A stretch of DNA of 64,000 nt from Flavipsychrobacter stenotrophus (GTDB lineage Bacteria > Bacteroidota > Bacteroidia > Chitinophagales > Chitinophagaceae): positions 434,001 through 498,000 of the forward strand of contig NZ_PPSL01000003.1 in assembly GCF_002954265.1 (NCBI RefSeq). Direction: 5' to 3'. This document shows positions 8,850-19,444 of the stretch, one piece after another (the first letter of the stretch is position 1; each line of letters starts with the position of its first letter). Under the pieces are notes generated by a model. That model ran no database searches and was not told the DNA's origin. It saw only the letters and a program-made list of their open reading frames with translations. A program made the position numbers and the translations under genes.

Positions 8850-9896
8850 ATGAACACTGATGCCAGGCTACGTAAACTGCTCGAAGAGCGTATTTTGATC
8901 ATTGATGGTGCAATGGGTACCATGGTGCAACGCTACAAACTTGAAGAAGCAGATTACCGTGGTGAGCGATTTAAAGACTGGGCTTCGGACGTGAAGGGCA
9001 ATAATGATCTCTTGTGCCTTACCAAGCCGGAGGTAATTAAGGAAATACACAAAGAATACCTGCGTGCAGGTGCTAATATCATAGAAACCAACACCTTTAA
9101 TGCCCAGGTGGTGAGTCTTGCTGACTACGGAATGCAGGAGCTGGCGCATGAAATAAATGTTGCTGCCGCCCGCCTGGCAAGGGAGGCTATAATGGAATAT
9201 GATGGGGAATACAGGCAAAAAGGCGGTAGTGCACCCTTTCCGGCAGAAGTTTGTTTTGTGGCCGGGGCTATCGGACCTATGAATAAAACATTGTCACTTT
9301 CTCCTGATGTAAATAACCCAGGGTTTAGGTCTATAACCTTTGATGAAGTGGCCGATGCTTATTATGAGCAGATAAAGGGCCTGATGGATGGTGGAGCAGA
9401 CATACTGCTGGTAGAGACTATTTTTGATACGCTCAATGCAAAGGCTGCTATTTATGCAATAAATAAATATTTTAAAGATGCAAAGCTGGCTGAACCTCCT
9501 GTTATGATATCGGGAACGATCACAGATGCATCCGGTAGAACATTAAGTGGCCAGACGCTGGAGGCATTTGGTATCTCTGTTATGCATGCTCATCCGCTGA
9601 GTATAGGATTGAACTGTGCGCTTGGTGCCAGCCAGATGAGGCCACATGTGGAAGAATTGTCTGAAATAGCATCGTGTTATGTAACGGCTTACCCTAACGC
9701 CGGTCTGCCCAATGCCATGGGCGAGTATGATGAGACGCCGGAAGAAACGGCAGCTATAGTTGGGGAGTTTGCCCAGCAGGGATGGCTGAACATGGTTGGT
9801 GGTTGCTGCGGCACTACGCCGGCACATATAGCGGCTATTGCTAATGCTGTGGCGAAATACGCCCCGCGCAGGCTGCCTCAGGTAGAAATGGCTTAG
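8850..9896 (+). CDS. Homocysteine S-methyltransferase (N-terminal half of split MetH)
   Basis: A 348-residue homocysteine-binding Zn-dependent methyltransferase module, equivalent to the first domain of cobalamin-dependent methionine synthase. It shows [28 protein letters not shown], the zinc ligand Cys in GLNCALGA and the paired Cys in [10 protein letters not shown]. The protein stops where the MetH pterin-binding domain would begin. Many Bacteroidota encode MetH as two polypeptides, usually side by side. Here the next genes are T9SS surface proteins, so the second half must be elsewhere. The frame is open from 8751, but the ATG at 8850 with its promoter five bases away is the likely start. 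Confidence 0.9.
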   Translation: MNTDARLRKLLEERILIIDGAMGTMVQRYKLEEADYRGERFKDWASDVKGNNDLLCLTKPEVIKEIHKEYLRAGANIIETNTFNAQVVSLADYGMQELAHEINVAAARLAREAIMEYDGEYRQKGGSAPFPAEVCFVAGAIGPMNKTLSLSPDVNNPGFRSITFDEVADAYYEQIKGLMDGGADILLVETIFDTLNAKAAIYAINKYFKDAKLAEPPVMISGTITDASGRTLSGQTLEAFGISVMHAHPLSIGLNCALGASQMRPHVEELSEIASCYVTAYPNAGLPNAMGEYDETPEETAAIVGEFAQQGWLNMVGGCCGTTPAHIAAIANAVAKYAPRRLPQVEMA

Positions 9897-10090
9897 CATG
9901 AGGTAGTTGGGCAAGCAGTTATTCTACCTGTCTAATAGACTAGTATCCAGCTATTTATGCGCTAAAATCCCATGTAAAGGTATATTTCTTCCTATTATCA
10001 GATTTTCTTGTTATTTTTATCTCCCTTAGCCAACTTTTTTCTAAAAAAAGGTGTCTATATGTTATTGCGATCTCTTGAAATTGAAATTTT

Positions 10091-13000
10091 ATGAAGAAAC
10101 ACCTATTTATAATATTTTTATTAAATATACTGGCTTTTACCGGCTTTTCGCAGCCTTTACCTTGCCCCCCTTCTAATACCACAAGTATTACTGCAATGAA
10201 TACAGGTGCCGCATGTAGTGGTGCGTGCACGCAGGTATATGCGCCTTATACTACCTCACTCAAATCAACATCAAGTTACACACTTACCGATATACCTTAT
10301 TTGCCTACTGCATATACTGGTGGAACGCCAATATTGGTGGGTATTGATGATGTTTATAGTGCAGCGCTTCCTTTGCCATTTGAGTTTTGCTTTTATGGTA
10401 CAAAATATAGCCAATGCCTTATAGGCGCAAATGGCCAGATATGTTTTGATCTTAGCCTTGCAGGTGCATATAATCCGTGGGCAATAACATCACCAATTCC
10501 TGCCGGAAACAATACGGCCACAAAGAATTGCATCATGGGTGCTTATTACGATCTGGATCCATCTATTTATGGTAATATTACCTATGCGACATATGGAACA
10601 GCACCGTGCAGAACATTTGTTGTATCATGGGCAAATGTGGCACTGTTTAATGCCGGCAGCTGTCCTGGCCTAGCAGGCACACAGCAGATAGTGCTATATG
10701 AGTCTACTTATGCTATTGACATCTTCATCCAGAGCAGGCCATTGTGTACAGCATGGAACAGCGGCTTCGGAACGGTAGGTATTGAAGATGCGAGTGGAGC
10801 AAACTATAACTTATATCCTGGTTACAATGGTACCCCTTGGTCTGCAACCAATTTTGCATGCAGGTTTACGCCTAATGGACCAGCTACCTGGACATTTACG
10901 TGGACTGATCCATCAGGCGCAGTTGTAGCATATGGCGATACAGCGGTAGTTTGCCCTCTGGTTGCCACTACTTATAACATACGTGGTGTTGCTTCTTCTA
11001 ATTGCGATTCTATTGTAGTGAATTCATCAACAACAGTATTGGTAGGCCCAAGCCCTGCCATTACCAGTGTATCTGTAGTTACGCCTTCTTTTTGCGGTGC
11101 TACAGATGGTAGCTTTGCCCTTCACGGCTTAGCTGCGGGATCTATTGATACACTATTCTATACGTACAATGGTGTGCCTCAGCCTGCTACTGTTACTGTT
11201 GTACCTGCTGGCGGCACTATAACCGTATCTGGTCTTGCCGCGGGTAGTGTTACCAATATTTATGTAAAGGTAGGGCCGTGTACTTCCAACATTGTTACAG
11301 CTACCATACCGCAGCCATTACCGCCTACAGTTACTGTAGACTCGGCAGTGGTAAAAACCTGTGTTGGTGTTCCTGTACAGCTGCATAGCTACGCCAACCC
11401 TGCATTGCCTGCGGGTTTTGCTTATACTTATAGCTGGGCACCGCCTACTGATCTGAGTGCTACTAATATCGCCAATCCGTTGGTTACACCTGCTGCTGCC
11501 GGTAATGTAACTTATACTGTTTCGGTAAATCCAACTCCTTCCATTGCAGCGTGTGCAGGTACCGCTAATGTAACCGTACATACTATAGGTGATTTTGTTG
11601 TCAACAATCCGTTCAATACTATTTGTTTGCTTAATCCGCTTGTTGGCGTTACTGCAAACGTAACGGGTAGCAACGAGATCCGTTATGCCTGGACACCAAC
11701 TGCCGGAGTAGTTACCGCAACCAGTATGGGGCCGGTTATTACACCAACTTCTGAAGGTACTTACGTTTATACAGTTACCGGTTCATATGCGAATTGCCCT
11801 GATTATGTGCATACACTGACTATTGTAGTGGATACTCCCGGACAAGGATTGTTTGTGAGAGATACTATATGTCTGGGTATGAGCGATGTAGTGGATATGA
11901 GTTCTACTGGTGGTCCCGGGTACCATTATCTGTGGACCTCATCGCCTGCGGGGGTAACCTTTGCGAATGATACTCTGCCCAATACGCCGTTTACGCCAAC
12001 AGCTGTAGGCACCTACACATTGTCAACATTAGTTACTTCTCCTTCTAATGCCTCCGGTTGTGGTATTCGTGATACTGTTATACTGCTTGTATTACCTAAT
12101 GTGTTGACTATCTCACCAATAGATACTGCAATTTGCGCCGGACAAGTGGTGCAGGTAACAGGTAATATATTGTACAGCAACATATTCAGCTATCAGTGGC
12201 TGCCTACTACAGGTATTGCCAGTCCTAATGTATTAAATGTATTGATAGCAACAGATACATCTGATCTGTATACTGTAACGGCTTCTTTCCACAGATGCCC
12301 CGACATTTATGCTACTTTGAACCTTGACGTGCAGCCAAATCCAAGTGTATACATCGGTGGTAACAGGCAGTTCTGCCAGTTTGATACGCTGCATCTTCAT
12401 GCCTCAGTTACTCCGGCCTGGTATAGTGGGTATAACTACCTCTGGTCACCTGCCGCTGATCTTGATAATACTACAACCGCTAACGTTGTATTTACAAACG
12501 ACTCATCGACAATGGTGTATGTGACAGTAACAACTTCTGCGGGATGTACCGCGAAAGATTCCGCATACTTTACTATGTCTCCGGGTAATTTTGCTTCTAC
12601 AATTGCCAATGCAGATTTCTGTCCGCATGATTCCCGTGTTATTCCTATGGTTCCGGCCGGTTATTCTTATGCATGGCATCCGCCGTTGTATGTGAGCGAC
12701 AGCACAAGCTCCGCACCTACGCTTAGTCCTATAACCACACAGACCTACTCTATTGTAGGAACATCGCCTGATGGCTGTAAGGATACAGTGTACTGGACAG
12801 CAACAGTATATCCTGACGCGGTAATTGAAGTGGGCGATTCATTGACATTATTCCCCGGCGAGAGTTATCATATAGTGCCAGGTACTAATTGTAGCTCGTT
12901 TAGCTGGTTCCCGTATGCCGGTCTTAGCAATCCGCTGATATCAGATCCTGTAGCTACGCCGGATGTAAGTACCATGTATGTGGTTACCGCAACTACAGAG

Positions 13001-13321
13001 CACAATTGTGTGACAAGGGATACGTTGAATATTTTTGTAGCTGCAGAATCATTGCTGGCAATGCCTAATGCATTTACACCGGGCACGGGGCCGAATAATT
13101 CATTTAAGGTTATTTTGAAAGGTATCGCATCATTAAATTATTTCAGGGTATACAACCGATGGGGTAACCTGATGTTTGAGACTAAGAATATGAGTGAAGG
13201 ATGGGACGGCTCTTACAAAGGCGAACCACAGGATGTGGGCGTATATGTTTACGACGTTCAGGCTGTAAGCAGCACCGGAAAAACATTCAACAAAAGAGGC
13301 AATGTAACGTTGTTGCGTTGA
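10091..13321 (+). CDS. Large secreted protein with T9SS type B sorting domain
   Basis: A 1076-residue exported protein with a signal peptide (MKKHLFIIFLLNILAFTGFS) and an N-terminal beta-sandwich-like region, about 30-260 (PLPFEFCFYGTKYS, ANGQICFD, GTVGIEDASG). Several Ig/PKD-like repeats with the pattern TYxVTV and YSWxPxTGL follow. The last ~90 residues are a gliding-motility-associated sorting domain: LAMPNAFTPG, YFRVYNRWGNLMFETK, EGWDGSYKGEPQDVGVYVYDV and a final GNVTLLR. It is expected on the cell surface or secreted by the PorU route, possibly as an adhesin. The next gene is a paralogue sharing whole segments such as DSAVVKTCVGVPV and WSAG-like repeats. Ligand unknown. Confidence 0.85.
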   Translation: MKKHLFIIFLLNILAFTGFSQPLPCPPSNTTSITAMNTGAACSGACTQVYAPYTTSLKSTSSYTLTDIPYLPTAYTGGTPILVGIDDVYSAALPLPFEFCFYGTKYSQCLIGANGQICFDLSLAGAYNPWAITSPIPAGNNTATKNCIMGAYYDLDPSIYGNITYATYGTAPCRTFVVSWANVALFNAGSCPGLAGTQQIVLYESTYAIDIFIQSRPLCTAWNSGFGTVGIEDASGANYNLYPGYNGTPWSATNFACRFTPNGPATWTFTWTDPSGAVVAYGDTAVVCPLVATTYNIRGVASSNCDSIVVNSSTTVLVGPSPAITSVSVVTPSFCGATDGSFALHGLAAGSIDTLFYTYNGVPQPATVTVVPAGGTITVSGLAAGSVTNIYVKVGPCTSNIVTATIPQPLPPTVTVDSAVVKTCVGVPVQLHSYANPALPAGFAYTYSWAPPTDLSATNIANPLVTPAAAGNVTYTVSVNPTPSIAACAGTANVTVHTIGDFVVNNPFNTICLLNPLVGVTANVTGSNEIRYAWTPTAGVVTATSMGPVITPTSEGTYVYTVTGSYANCPDYVHTLTIVVDTPGQGLFVRDTICLGMSDVVDMSSTGGPGYHYLWTSSPAGVTFANDTLPNTPFTPTAVGTYTLSTLVTSPSNASGCGIRDTVILLVLPNVLTISPIDTAICAGQVVQVTGNILYSNIFSYQWLPTTGIASPNVLNVLIATDTSDLYTVTASFHRCPDIYATLNLDVQPNPSVYIGGNRQFCQFDTLHLHASVTPAWYSGYNYLWSPAADLDNTTTANVVFTNDSSTMVYVTVTTSAGCTAKDSAYFTMSPGNFASTIANADFCPHDSRVIPMVPAGYSYAWHPPLYVSDSTSSAPTLSPITTQTYSIVGTSPDGCKDTVYWTATVYPDAVIEVGDSLTLFPGESYHIVPGTNCSSFSWFPYAGLSNPLISDPVATPDVSTMYVVTATTEHNCVTRDTLNIFVAAESLLAMPNAFTPGTGPNNSFKVILKGIASLNYFRVYNRWGNLMFETKNMSEGWDGSYKGEPQDVGVYVYDVQAVSSTGKTFNKRGNVTLLR

Positions 13322-13392
13322 TATAATATATTTTAATACCTGTATTCCTTTATCATTCACTATGTTGTAAACCTGATAAAGATAATACAGCC

Positions 13393-16300
13393 ATGATAAA
13401 TAAGCGTTTCTTCTTATCGATAATCCTTTGTGTACTAGCCATAAACCAATCAATGGCCCAAATGTTGGGCGATTGTGTGTTTCTTAAAGGCAAGTATGTA
13501 GAAATAGGTGTTGCTCCAAATGGTGGTTACGGAAGTACGCTACCTGCACCGGGTACCTATCACCCTAATCTGGGACCAGGTACCACATTTAATTTCTGGG
13601 ACCCGGGTGCAGGCACAGCTTCCATTAGTGCAAACTTTCTGGGATTTGTGGCAGACTATGGCCGTGATGGATGGGCTGTTGGTGTGCCAGGTTATTTTGG
13701 GGATTTTTACCTTCCGGGTACCCCACAGGAAGGCTGGGCCATAAATGTAAATGGAAGCGAGTCCGAAGCATACATTCCATCTTATAATTCATTCGGGTTG
13801 CCCTCAACCGGCTTTACAGGTACCCTGGCCGGTACTAATCTGGCCTACGTTAATTCAGGCGGCATTAGTAAAGGTATATGGAAAGGAAACCAAGGCGCAC
13901 TAGGTATTCGCCAGACTACTATACTGGATACCACCAAGTTGTTCTTCACTGTTAATGTTGTGCTTACCAATACAGGCGCCACACCTCTCAACAATATATA
14001 CTACCTGAGGACGGTGGATCCGGATAATGAGCAGACCCAATCGGGCGACTTTACTACAAGTAATACCATTACTTATCAATTGCCTAGTCCGGGTAACAGG
14101 GTATTGGTATCTGCGGTGGGTATAGGTGCTTTTGCAACAAATGCCTATCTGGGCCTGGGAACAAAGGATTGCCGAGCCAAGTCTGTTATCTATGACTTCG
14201 GTCTCGATCCGGGTGGTGTTTCTTTACCGAGCATATATAATGAAACATCTACTTTTCATTATACACAGGGTTTTAACCTGGTGTCTGATGTGGGTATAGG
14301 TCTGGTATATAATATAGGTACAATAGCCCCCGGAGACAGCACCTCACTCACTTATGCATACATTCTTAATGCCGCGTATATTGATAGTGCATTGGATGCT
14401 ACACAACCTGCATTTCAGGTAAATAGTCTTTCATTTAATTCAGGTGATACCATTAACCTGTGTACATACAATTTTGATACGGTGCTTATATCAATGGGTA
14501 GCGGTTCTTTCTACCACTGGCATTGGTCTCCGTCTACTTATCTTACAGATACAAATGGTGTTGCCAACGTTATTTCTGCCGATAGTATCAATACTACCAT
14601 GACCTACACTATTACAGGTGTAAATGTTTCCGGGGCTTGCGATACTGTTACCTACTTCCTGACATTTGTACATGATACATTTAATATCACATTGAATAAT
14701 CATGATACAGGTATCTGTATAGGGCAGTCTATTCAAGCATCAGTGGTAGGGCCACCATTACTCTCTTATAGCTGGTCGCCTACTACAGGTGTTTCCAATC
14801 CTATAATTATGAACCCTATATTGACGCCAAATGTTACCACCACTTACACGGTGACGGCATCGTCGTCCAGTGGTTGTCCGCCTGTCTCCAAGCACTTTAC
14901 TATCAATGTGGCTCAGTTGCCGCTTGTTACAATGGACTCGGCAGTCGTCAAAACCTGCGTGGGTGTGCCGGTGCCGCTGCATGCTACAGTGAGCCCGGCC
15001 GGTGTGCCATATACCTATAGCTGGTCTCCCGGAACTAACCTGAGCAGTACCGGAGTGGCTAACCCTGTGGTAACGCCTGCTGCTGCCGGAGACGTTACTT
15101 ATACGGTTACAGTATCGCCGAGCGCATTGAGCGGCTGTATTGGCAGGGAAACCGTGAGGGTACACACAATAGGTGATTTTACAATCAATACCCCTGATGC
15201 TAATATATGTCTGGGCAGATCTGTTACGCTTAACGTTACGGGTAGCGTGGAGATGGGGTATACGTGGACACCAGCAACCGGGGTAGTTACTTCTACCAGT
15301 ATGGCACCGGTAATAACGCCTGCCGCATGGGGGTCTTATACTTATACGGCAACAGGTTCTTACGCCAACTGCCCCGATTATGTACATGTATTCCGTATTA
15401 AGGTGGATACCCTGGGCATTGCTCAAAATTACCGAGACACTATTTGCCTGGGACAGTCGGTAGCGGTAGACGTTACAGTGCCGGGTAGTAATGCTACTAC
15501 CAATTATTATCACTACCAGTGGGTGCCCGGCGCACCTGAAGTGGCCAATGACACCATGCCCAATACTGTAGTAACGCCTGCTACCACGGGTGTGCATACC
15601 TACATAGTTACGGCATCGCCAACGGCAGCTAACTGCTCGGTAAATGATCTGGTGACAATTAAAGTACTACCTAATGCGATAACAATAAGCCCTATAGATA
15701 CTGCCATTTGCCAAGGGCAGATAGTGCAGGCTATTGGTACCGGCGATGCGCTGTTCACCTATCAATGGTTACCCACTACGGGTATTGCGGGGCCAAATTC
15801 ACTCAATACTACTTTGGCGCCCGATACGTCTGTAACCTATATTATCAGAGCCTCTTACCCTGGTTGCCCCGATATGTTTGCGACCCTGCACCTGGATGTG
15901 CAACCGAATCCTACGGTTTATGTAGGAGGCAACCGTCCGTTGTGCCAGTTCGATACATTACATATTCATGCGGCGGTAGCACCGGCATGGTACAGCGGCT
16001 ACCTATATTCATGGGCACCATCTGCAGATCTGGATAACAGTACCTCTGCCAATGTTGTATTTGACGGCACCATCAATACTACACTTGTGGTTACAGTTAC
16101 CACCCCTGCGGGCTGTAAAGCCAAAGACTCTGCACTGATAACCATACAGCCGGGCAATTTTGCGTCTATAATACCTGATGCTTCATTCTGCCCGCATGAC
16201 AGTCTTATTGTTACAGCAAGTTCTACTGTGGCTGCTACCTATGCCTGGCACCCGGCCATGTATGTAAGCGATAGTACAAGCGGAGCACCTGTAATAAAGC

Positions 16301-16893
16301 CGATTGCAGATCAGACCTATACTATAGTAGCTACTTCGGCCGCGGGATGTAAAGACACTGTTTACTGGACCGCGACCGTATATCCGGGGGCTATGATATC
16401 GGTTCCGGAATCTGTGACGCTATATGCCGGAGAGACATTCCATATAGAGCCGATAACGAACTGTTCATCATTTACATGGTTCCCTATTACCGGATTGGAT
16501 TATCCTTATATAGCTAACCCAACAGCCAGCCCCGATGTGAGTACGTTATATATTGTTACTGCCACTACCGAACACGGTTGCAAGGCCATTGACTCTATAT
16601 ATGTTATCAGAGATGAGGGTGCTATATTAGAATTGCCTAATGCATTTACGCCGGGTGGAAGCACCAACAATAAGTTCTATGCAATAGACAAGGGCATGGC
16701 GCACCTTAACTACTTCAGGGTATATAACCGCTGGGGCAATGTGGTGTTCGAAACAAAAGACATTAACGAAGGATGGGATGGTAGCTGGAAGGGCGAACCA
16801 CAACCATTTGGAGTGTATGTATATAATATCCAGGGAGTATCACTCAATGGAAAGATCATTAACAAGACAGGTAATGTTACATTGCTTAGGTAA
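13393..16893 (+). CDS. Large secreted protein with T9SS type B sorting domain, paralogue of the preceding gene
   Basis: An 1166-residue exported protein, signal peptide MINKRFFLSIILCVLAINQSMA. The N-terminal ~320 residues differ from the neighbour and read as a beta-rich domain of unknown type (GDCVFLKGKYVEIGVAPNGG, FNFWDPGAGTA, NVVLTNTGATPLNNIYYLRTVDPDNE). From about residue 510 it matches the neighbour closely (MDSAVVKTCVGVPVPLHA, TICLGQSVAVDV, VYVGGNRPLCQFDTLHIHA). It ends with the same type B sorting domain (LELPNAFTPGGS, YFRVYNRWGNVVFETK, GNVTLLR). Tandem duplication with exchange of the N-terminal ligand-binding part is the simplest explanation. A strong terminator follows. Confidence 0.86.
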   Translation: MINKRFFLSIILCVLAINQSMAQMLGDCVFLKGKYVEIGVAPNGGYGSTLPAPGTYHPNLGPGTTFNFWDPGAGTASISANFLGFVADYGRDGWAVGVPGYFGDFYLPGTPQEGWAINVNGSESEAYIPSYNSFGLPSTGFTGTLAGTNLAYVNSGGISKGIWKGNQGALGIRQTTILDTTKLFFTVNVVLTNTGATPLNNIYYLRTVDPDNEQTQSGDFTTSNTITYQLPSPGNRVLVSAVGIGAFATNAYLGLGTKDCRAKSVIYDFGLDPGGVSLPSIYNETSTFHYTQGFNLVSDVGIGLVYNIGTIAPGDSTSLTYAYILNAAYIDSALDATQPAFQVNSLSFNSGDTINLCTYNFDTVLISMGSGSFYHWHWSPSTYLTDTNGVANVISADSINTTMTYTITGVNVSGACDTVTYFLTFVHDTFNITLNNHDTGICIGQSIQASVVGPPLLSYSWSPTTGVSNPIIMNPILTPNVTTTYTVTASSSSGCPPVSKHFTINVAQLPLVTMDSAVVKTCVGVPVPLHATVSPAGVPYTYSWSPGTNLSSTGVANPVVTPAAAGDVTYTVTVSPSALSGCIGRETVRVHTIGDFTINTPDANICLGRSVTLNVTGSVEMGYTWTPATGVVTSTSMAPVITPAAWGSYTYTATGSYANCPDYVHVFRIKVDTLGIAQNYRDTICLGQSVAVDVTVPGSNATTNYYHYQWVPGAPEVANDTMPNTVVTPATTGVHTYIVTASPTAANCSVNDLVTIKVLPNAITISPIDTAICQGQIVQAIGTGDALFTYQWLPTTGIAGPNSLNTTLAPDTSVTYIIRASYPGCPDMFATLHLDVQPNPTVYVGGNRPLCQFDTLHIHAAVAPAWYSGYLYSWAPSADLDNSTSANVVFDGTINTTLVVTVTTPAGCKAKDSALITIQPGNFASIIPDASFCPHDSLIVTASSTVAATYAWHPAMYVSDSTSGAPVIKPIADQTYTIVATSAAGCKDTVYWTATVYPGAMISVPESVTLYAGETFHIEPITNCSSFTWFPITGLDYPYIANPTASPDVSTLYIVTATTEHGCKAIDSIYVIRDEGAILELPNAFTPGGSTNNKFYAIDKGMAHLNYFRVYNRWGNVVFETKDINEGWDGSWKGEPQPFGVYVYNIQGVSLNGKIINKTGNVTLLR

Positions 16894-16914
16894 TGGATTT
16901 AATTTTATTTGTTT

Positions 16915-16950
16915 AAGGTGCCTGATTTTCAGGCACCTTTTTCTTTTTTT
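16915..16950 (+). terminator. Terminator after the second type B surface protein
   Basis: Perfect 11-bp stem AAGGTGCCTGA / TCAGGCACCTT with a 3-base loop, followed by a long T-rich run. Confidence 0.85.
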
Positions 16951-17014
16951 CTTCTTTATTTATATCTTCAATCTCGTTATAGGGTGCAAAATATGAACAC
17001 CCGTTTTTTCCACT

Positions 17015-17022
17015 TATCTTTG
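17015..17022 (+). promoter_or_regulatory. -7 element TATCTTTG for the MBL/rhodanese gene
   Basis: TATCTTTG matches TAnnTTTG and lies 23 bp before the ATG at 17046. Confidence 0.5.
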
Positions 17023-17045
17023 TATAGTATAAATATTGAAACGAA

Positions 17046-18452
17046 ATGGAAGTAAAGCAATTATATACTAACTGCCTGAGCGAAGCAGCTTATTTTATAG
17101 CAAGTGAAGGTGAGGCGGCAGTTATTGATCCGCTGCGTGATGTAGACACCTATGTGCAGATGGCTGAAGAGCGGGGCGTAAAGATCAAGTATATCTTTGA
17201 AACGCACTTTCATGCGGATTTTGTAAGCGGACATATAGACCTTGCGCGTAAGACAGGTGCAACCATAGTATACGGTCCTGATACAAAGGCTTCATTCAAT
17301 CCATATGTAGCAAAAGATGGTGAGGAATTTAAGATAGGCAAGCTGACAATTAAAGCCATACATACCCCGGGCCATACACTGGAAAGCACCTGTTATCTGC
17401 TTAACGACGAAAAGAACGAAGCATACTGCATATTTACAGGCGATACCTTGTTTGTAGGTGATGTGGGTCGTCCTGACCTCTTTAGCGGCAATATGACCAA
17501 GGAAGATCTGGCATCAATGATGTATGACTCCCTGACACAAAAGATCAAGACATTAGCCGATCATATCATTCTTTATCCGGCACACGGTCCAGGGTCATCA
17601 TGTGGTAAGAACCTCGGCCCCGACACATCGAGCACTATTGGCGCGCAGAAAGCAACCAACTATGCACTGCAGGATATGACAAGGGAGGAGTTCATTGATG
17701 CAGTTACAACCGGTTTGAACACACCCCCTGTTTACTTCCCGCTGAATGCGCGATTGAACAAGGAAGGATACGATAATATTGATGAGGTATATACAAAGGG
17801 ATTAACCCCGTTAAGCATAGCTGCATTCAAAGAAAAGGCAAGCGAAGGCGCATGGATACTGGATACGCGTCATGCAAATACATTTACAGAAGGATTTGTT
17901 CCCGAAGCCATAAGTATAGGGCTTGAAGGGCGCTTTGCAGAATGGGCGGGAACATTACTACCGCTGAAGCAAGCTTTGATACTGGTGACGGAGGAAGGTA
18001 AAGAGAAAGAAAGCATTACCCGCCTGGCACGTGTGGGTATAGACAATATACACGGATACCTGCAGGGTGGATTTGAAGCATGGAGAGATGCGGGAGAAAC
18101 CATAGACCTGATCATAGACATAGAACCTGACGAACTGGCAATGGATATGCCACACGATGATCGTCTGGCTATTGTGGATGTGCGGAAGGTAAGTGAATTT
18201 GACGCCGGCCACGTAAAGGGCGCTATGAATGTACCATTAGATACATTGACAGATCCACTGCACATAGCTACGCTGGATGATGAAGAACACAACCTGTACA
18301 TTCATTGTGCCGGTGGTTATCGCTCAGTTATAGCAGCATCAGTCATTAAGCGCCAGGGCATACATAACCTGCGCAATGTATTGGGTGGTTATGGCAAGAT
18401 CAAGAATGAGAAGACCATTGAGTTGGTGCTGCCTGAGTTAAGCGAAAATTAA
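17046..18452 (+). CDS. MBL-fold persulfide dioxygenase-like protein with two rhodanese domains
   Basis: A 468-residue cytosolic protein, probably in persulfide/sulfide detoxification. Residues 1-240 are an ETHE1-type metallo-beta-lactamase domain with THFHADFVSGH (53-63), HTPGHT, TGDTLFVGDVGRPDL and YPAHGPGSSCG. Two rhodanese domains follow. The first (about 265-355) lacks the active Cys: the loop reads ILVTEEGKEKE. The second (about 365-465) has HCAGGYRS with the catalytic Cys at 421. This MBL-rhodanese-rhodanese layout occurs in many Bacteroidota and relates to BigR-regulated enzymes. It is monocistronic, with its own promoter and terminator. Confidence 0.88.
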   Translation: MEVKQLYTNCLSEAAYFIASEGEAAVIDPLRDVDTYVQMAEERGVKIKYIFETHFHADFVSGHIDLARKTGATIVYGPDTKASFNPYVAKDGEEFKIGKLTIKAIHTPGHTLESTCYLLNDEKNEAYCIFTGDTLFVGDVGRPDLFSGNMTKEDLASMMYDSLTQKIKTLADHIILYPAHGPGSSCGKNLGPDTSSTIGAQKATNYALQDMTREEFIDAVTTGLNTPPVYFPLNARLNKEGYDNIDEVYTKGLTPLSIAAFKEKASEGAWILDTRHANTFTEGFVPEAISIGLEGRFAEWAGTLLPLKQALILVTEEGKEKESITRLARVGIDNIHGYLQGGFEAWRDAGETIDLIIDIEPDELAMDMPHDDRLAIVDVRKVSEFDAGHVKGAMNVPLDTLTDPLHIATLDDEEHNLYIHCAGGYRSVIAASVIKRQGIHNLRNVLGGYGKIKNEKTIELVLPELSEN

Positions 18453-18482
18453 GAAGTAATGATTTGATTGTCATAAGACTAA

Positions 18483-18513
18483 AAGCGGGAACTCATTTGA
18501 GTTCCCGCTTTTT
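18483..18513 (+). terminator. Terminator after the MBL/rhodanese gene
   Basis: Perfect 13-bp stem AAGCGGGAACTCA with its complement and a 2-base spacer, then T residues. It may also serve the convergent pirin gene. Confidence 0.8.
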
Positions 18514-18582
18514 ATGTCTGATTCATCATCACTTTTCTAAGCGCACTTTTTTATTTTTTATTTTTTATTTTTCAGTTTTTAC

Positions 18583-19296
18583 TTACATCGGCACTTCATA
18601 GATCAGTATATCGCTGGTATCTACGCCTGTCAGTATTACTGAGTCTATATCGCTGATGCCCAGGGCATCTTTCCTGCCTAACACCTGTTCGCCGGCATTG
18701 ATCTTACCATCGAGCATGAATATGTAGAAGCCGTGGTCTTTGCTATGTGGTGTCAAAGTAACGGTCTTACCTGCCTCAAGCGTTGTGCGGTATATCCATG
18801 CATCCTGGTGGATCTTCAATCCCGGGTCTGCGTTGTCTATAGGGGATACCAGTATTTGTAACTGGTTTACGCGATCCTCAGGCGCAAACTTAGTTTGCTC
18901 ATAGCGTGGTTTTACTGCTTTTTTGTTAGGGAATATCCACGATTGTATCAGGTTTACAGACTTGTCTTTAGAGTGATTGTATTCACTGTGATAAACACCT
19001 GTGCCCGCGCTCATTACCTGTACTTCGTTAGGAACTATAGTTTCTGTGTGTCCCATGTTATCTGCATGTTCCAACACACCATCGAGCACTATGGTTATGA
19101 TCTCCATATTATCGTGCGGATGCTTACCAAAGCCCATACCCGGAGCAACTATATCATCATTGAGTACTCTTAATACACCAAAGTGAACTTTAGCGGGATC
19201 GTGATAGTTGGCGAAACTAAATGAATGGTGTGCATTGAGCCAACCATGATTAGCATGACCTCTTTTGTCTGCTGCGTGAAAAACTGTATTTGCCAT
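18583..19296 (-). CDS. Pirin family protein
   Basis: A 237-residue bicupin of the YhhW/pirin type. MANTVFHAADKRGHANHGWL, HHSFSFANYHDP and GFGKHPHDNMEIITIVLDG carry the metal-binding His residues of the first cupin. VMSAGTGVYHSEYN follows, then a second cupin-like half ending ILIYEVPM. E. coli YhhW has quercetin 2,3-dioxygenase activity in vitro; the physiological substrate of most members is unknown. It lies convergent with the MBL/rhodanese gene and divergent from the M1 peptidase. Confidence 0.92.
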   Translation of the reverse strand: MANTVFHAADKRGHANHGWLNAHHSFSFANYHDPAKVHFGVLRVLNDDIVAPGMGFGKHPHDNMEIITIVLDGVLEHADNMGHTETIVPNEVQVMSAGTGVYHSEYNHSKDKSVNLIQSWIFPNKKAVKPRYEQTKFAPEDRVNQLQILVSPIDNADPGLKIHQDAWIYRTTLEAGKTVTLTPHSKDHGFYIFMLDGKINAGEQVLGRKDALGISDIDSVILTGVDTSDILIYEVPM

Positions 19297-19444
19297 AATT
19301 GTTGATTTTTAAAATTGCATGTATGTACATGTATTTTCAATTTCCGTGCCGAAAATATGTATGACAAAATTGCAGGTTTATTCCGAATAGTAGAAAAATA
19401 TTAACTAAATAAACTAAATTAGTGTAACATATAAACCCTCTGTT

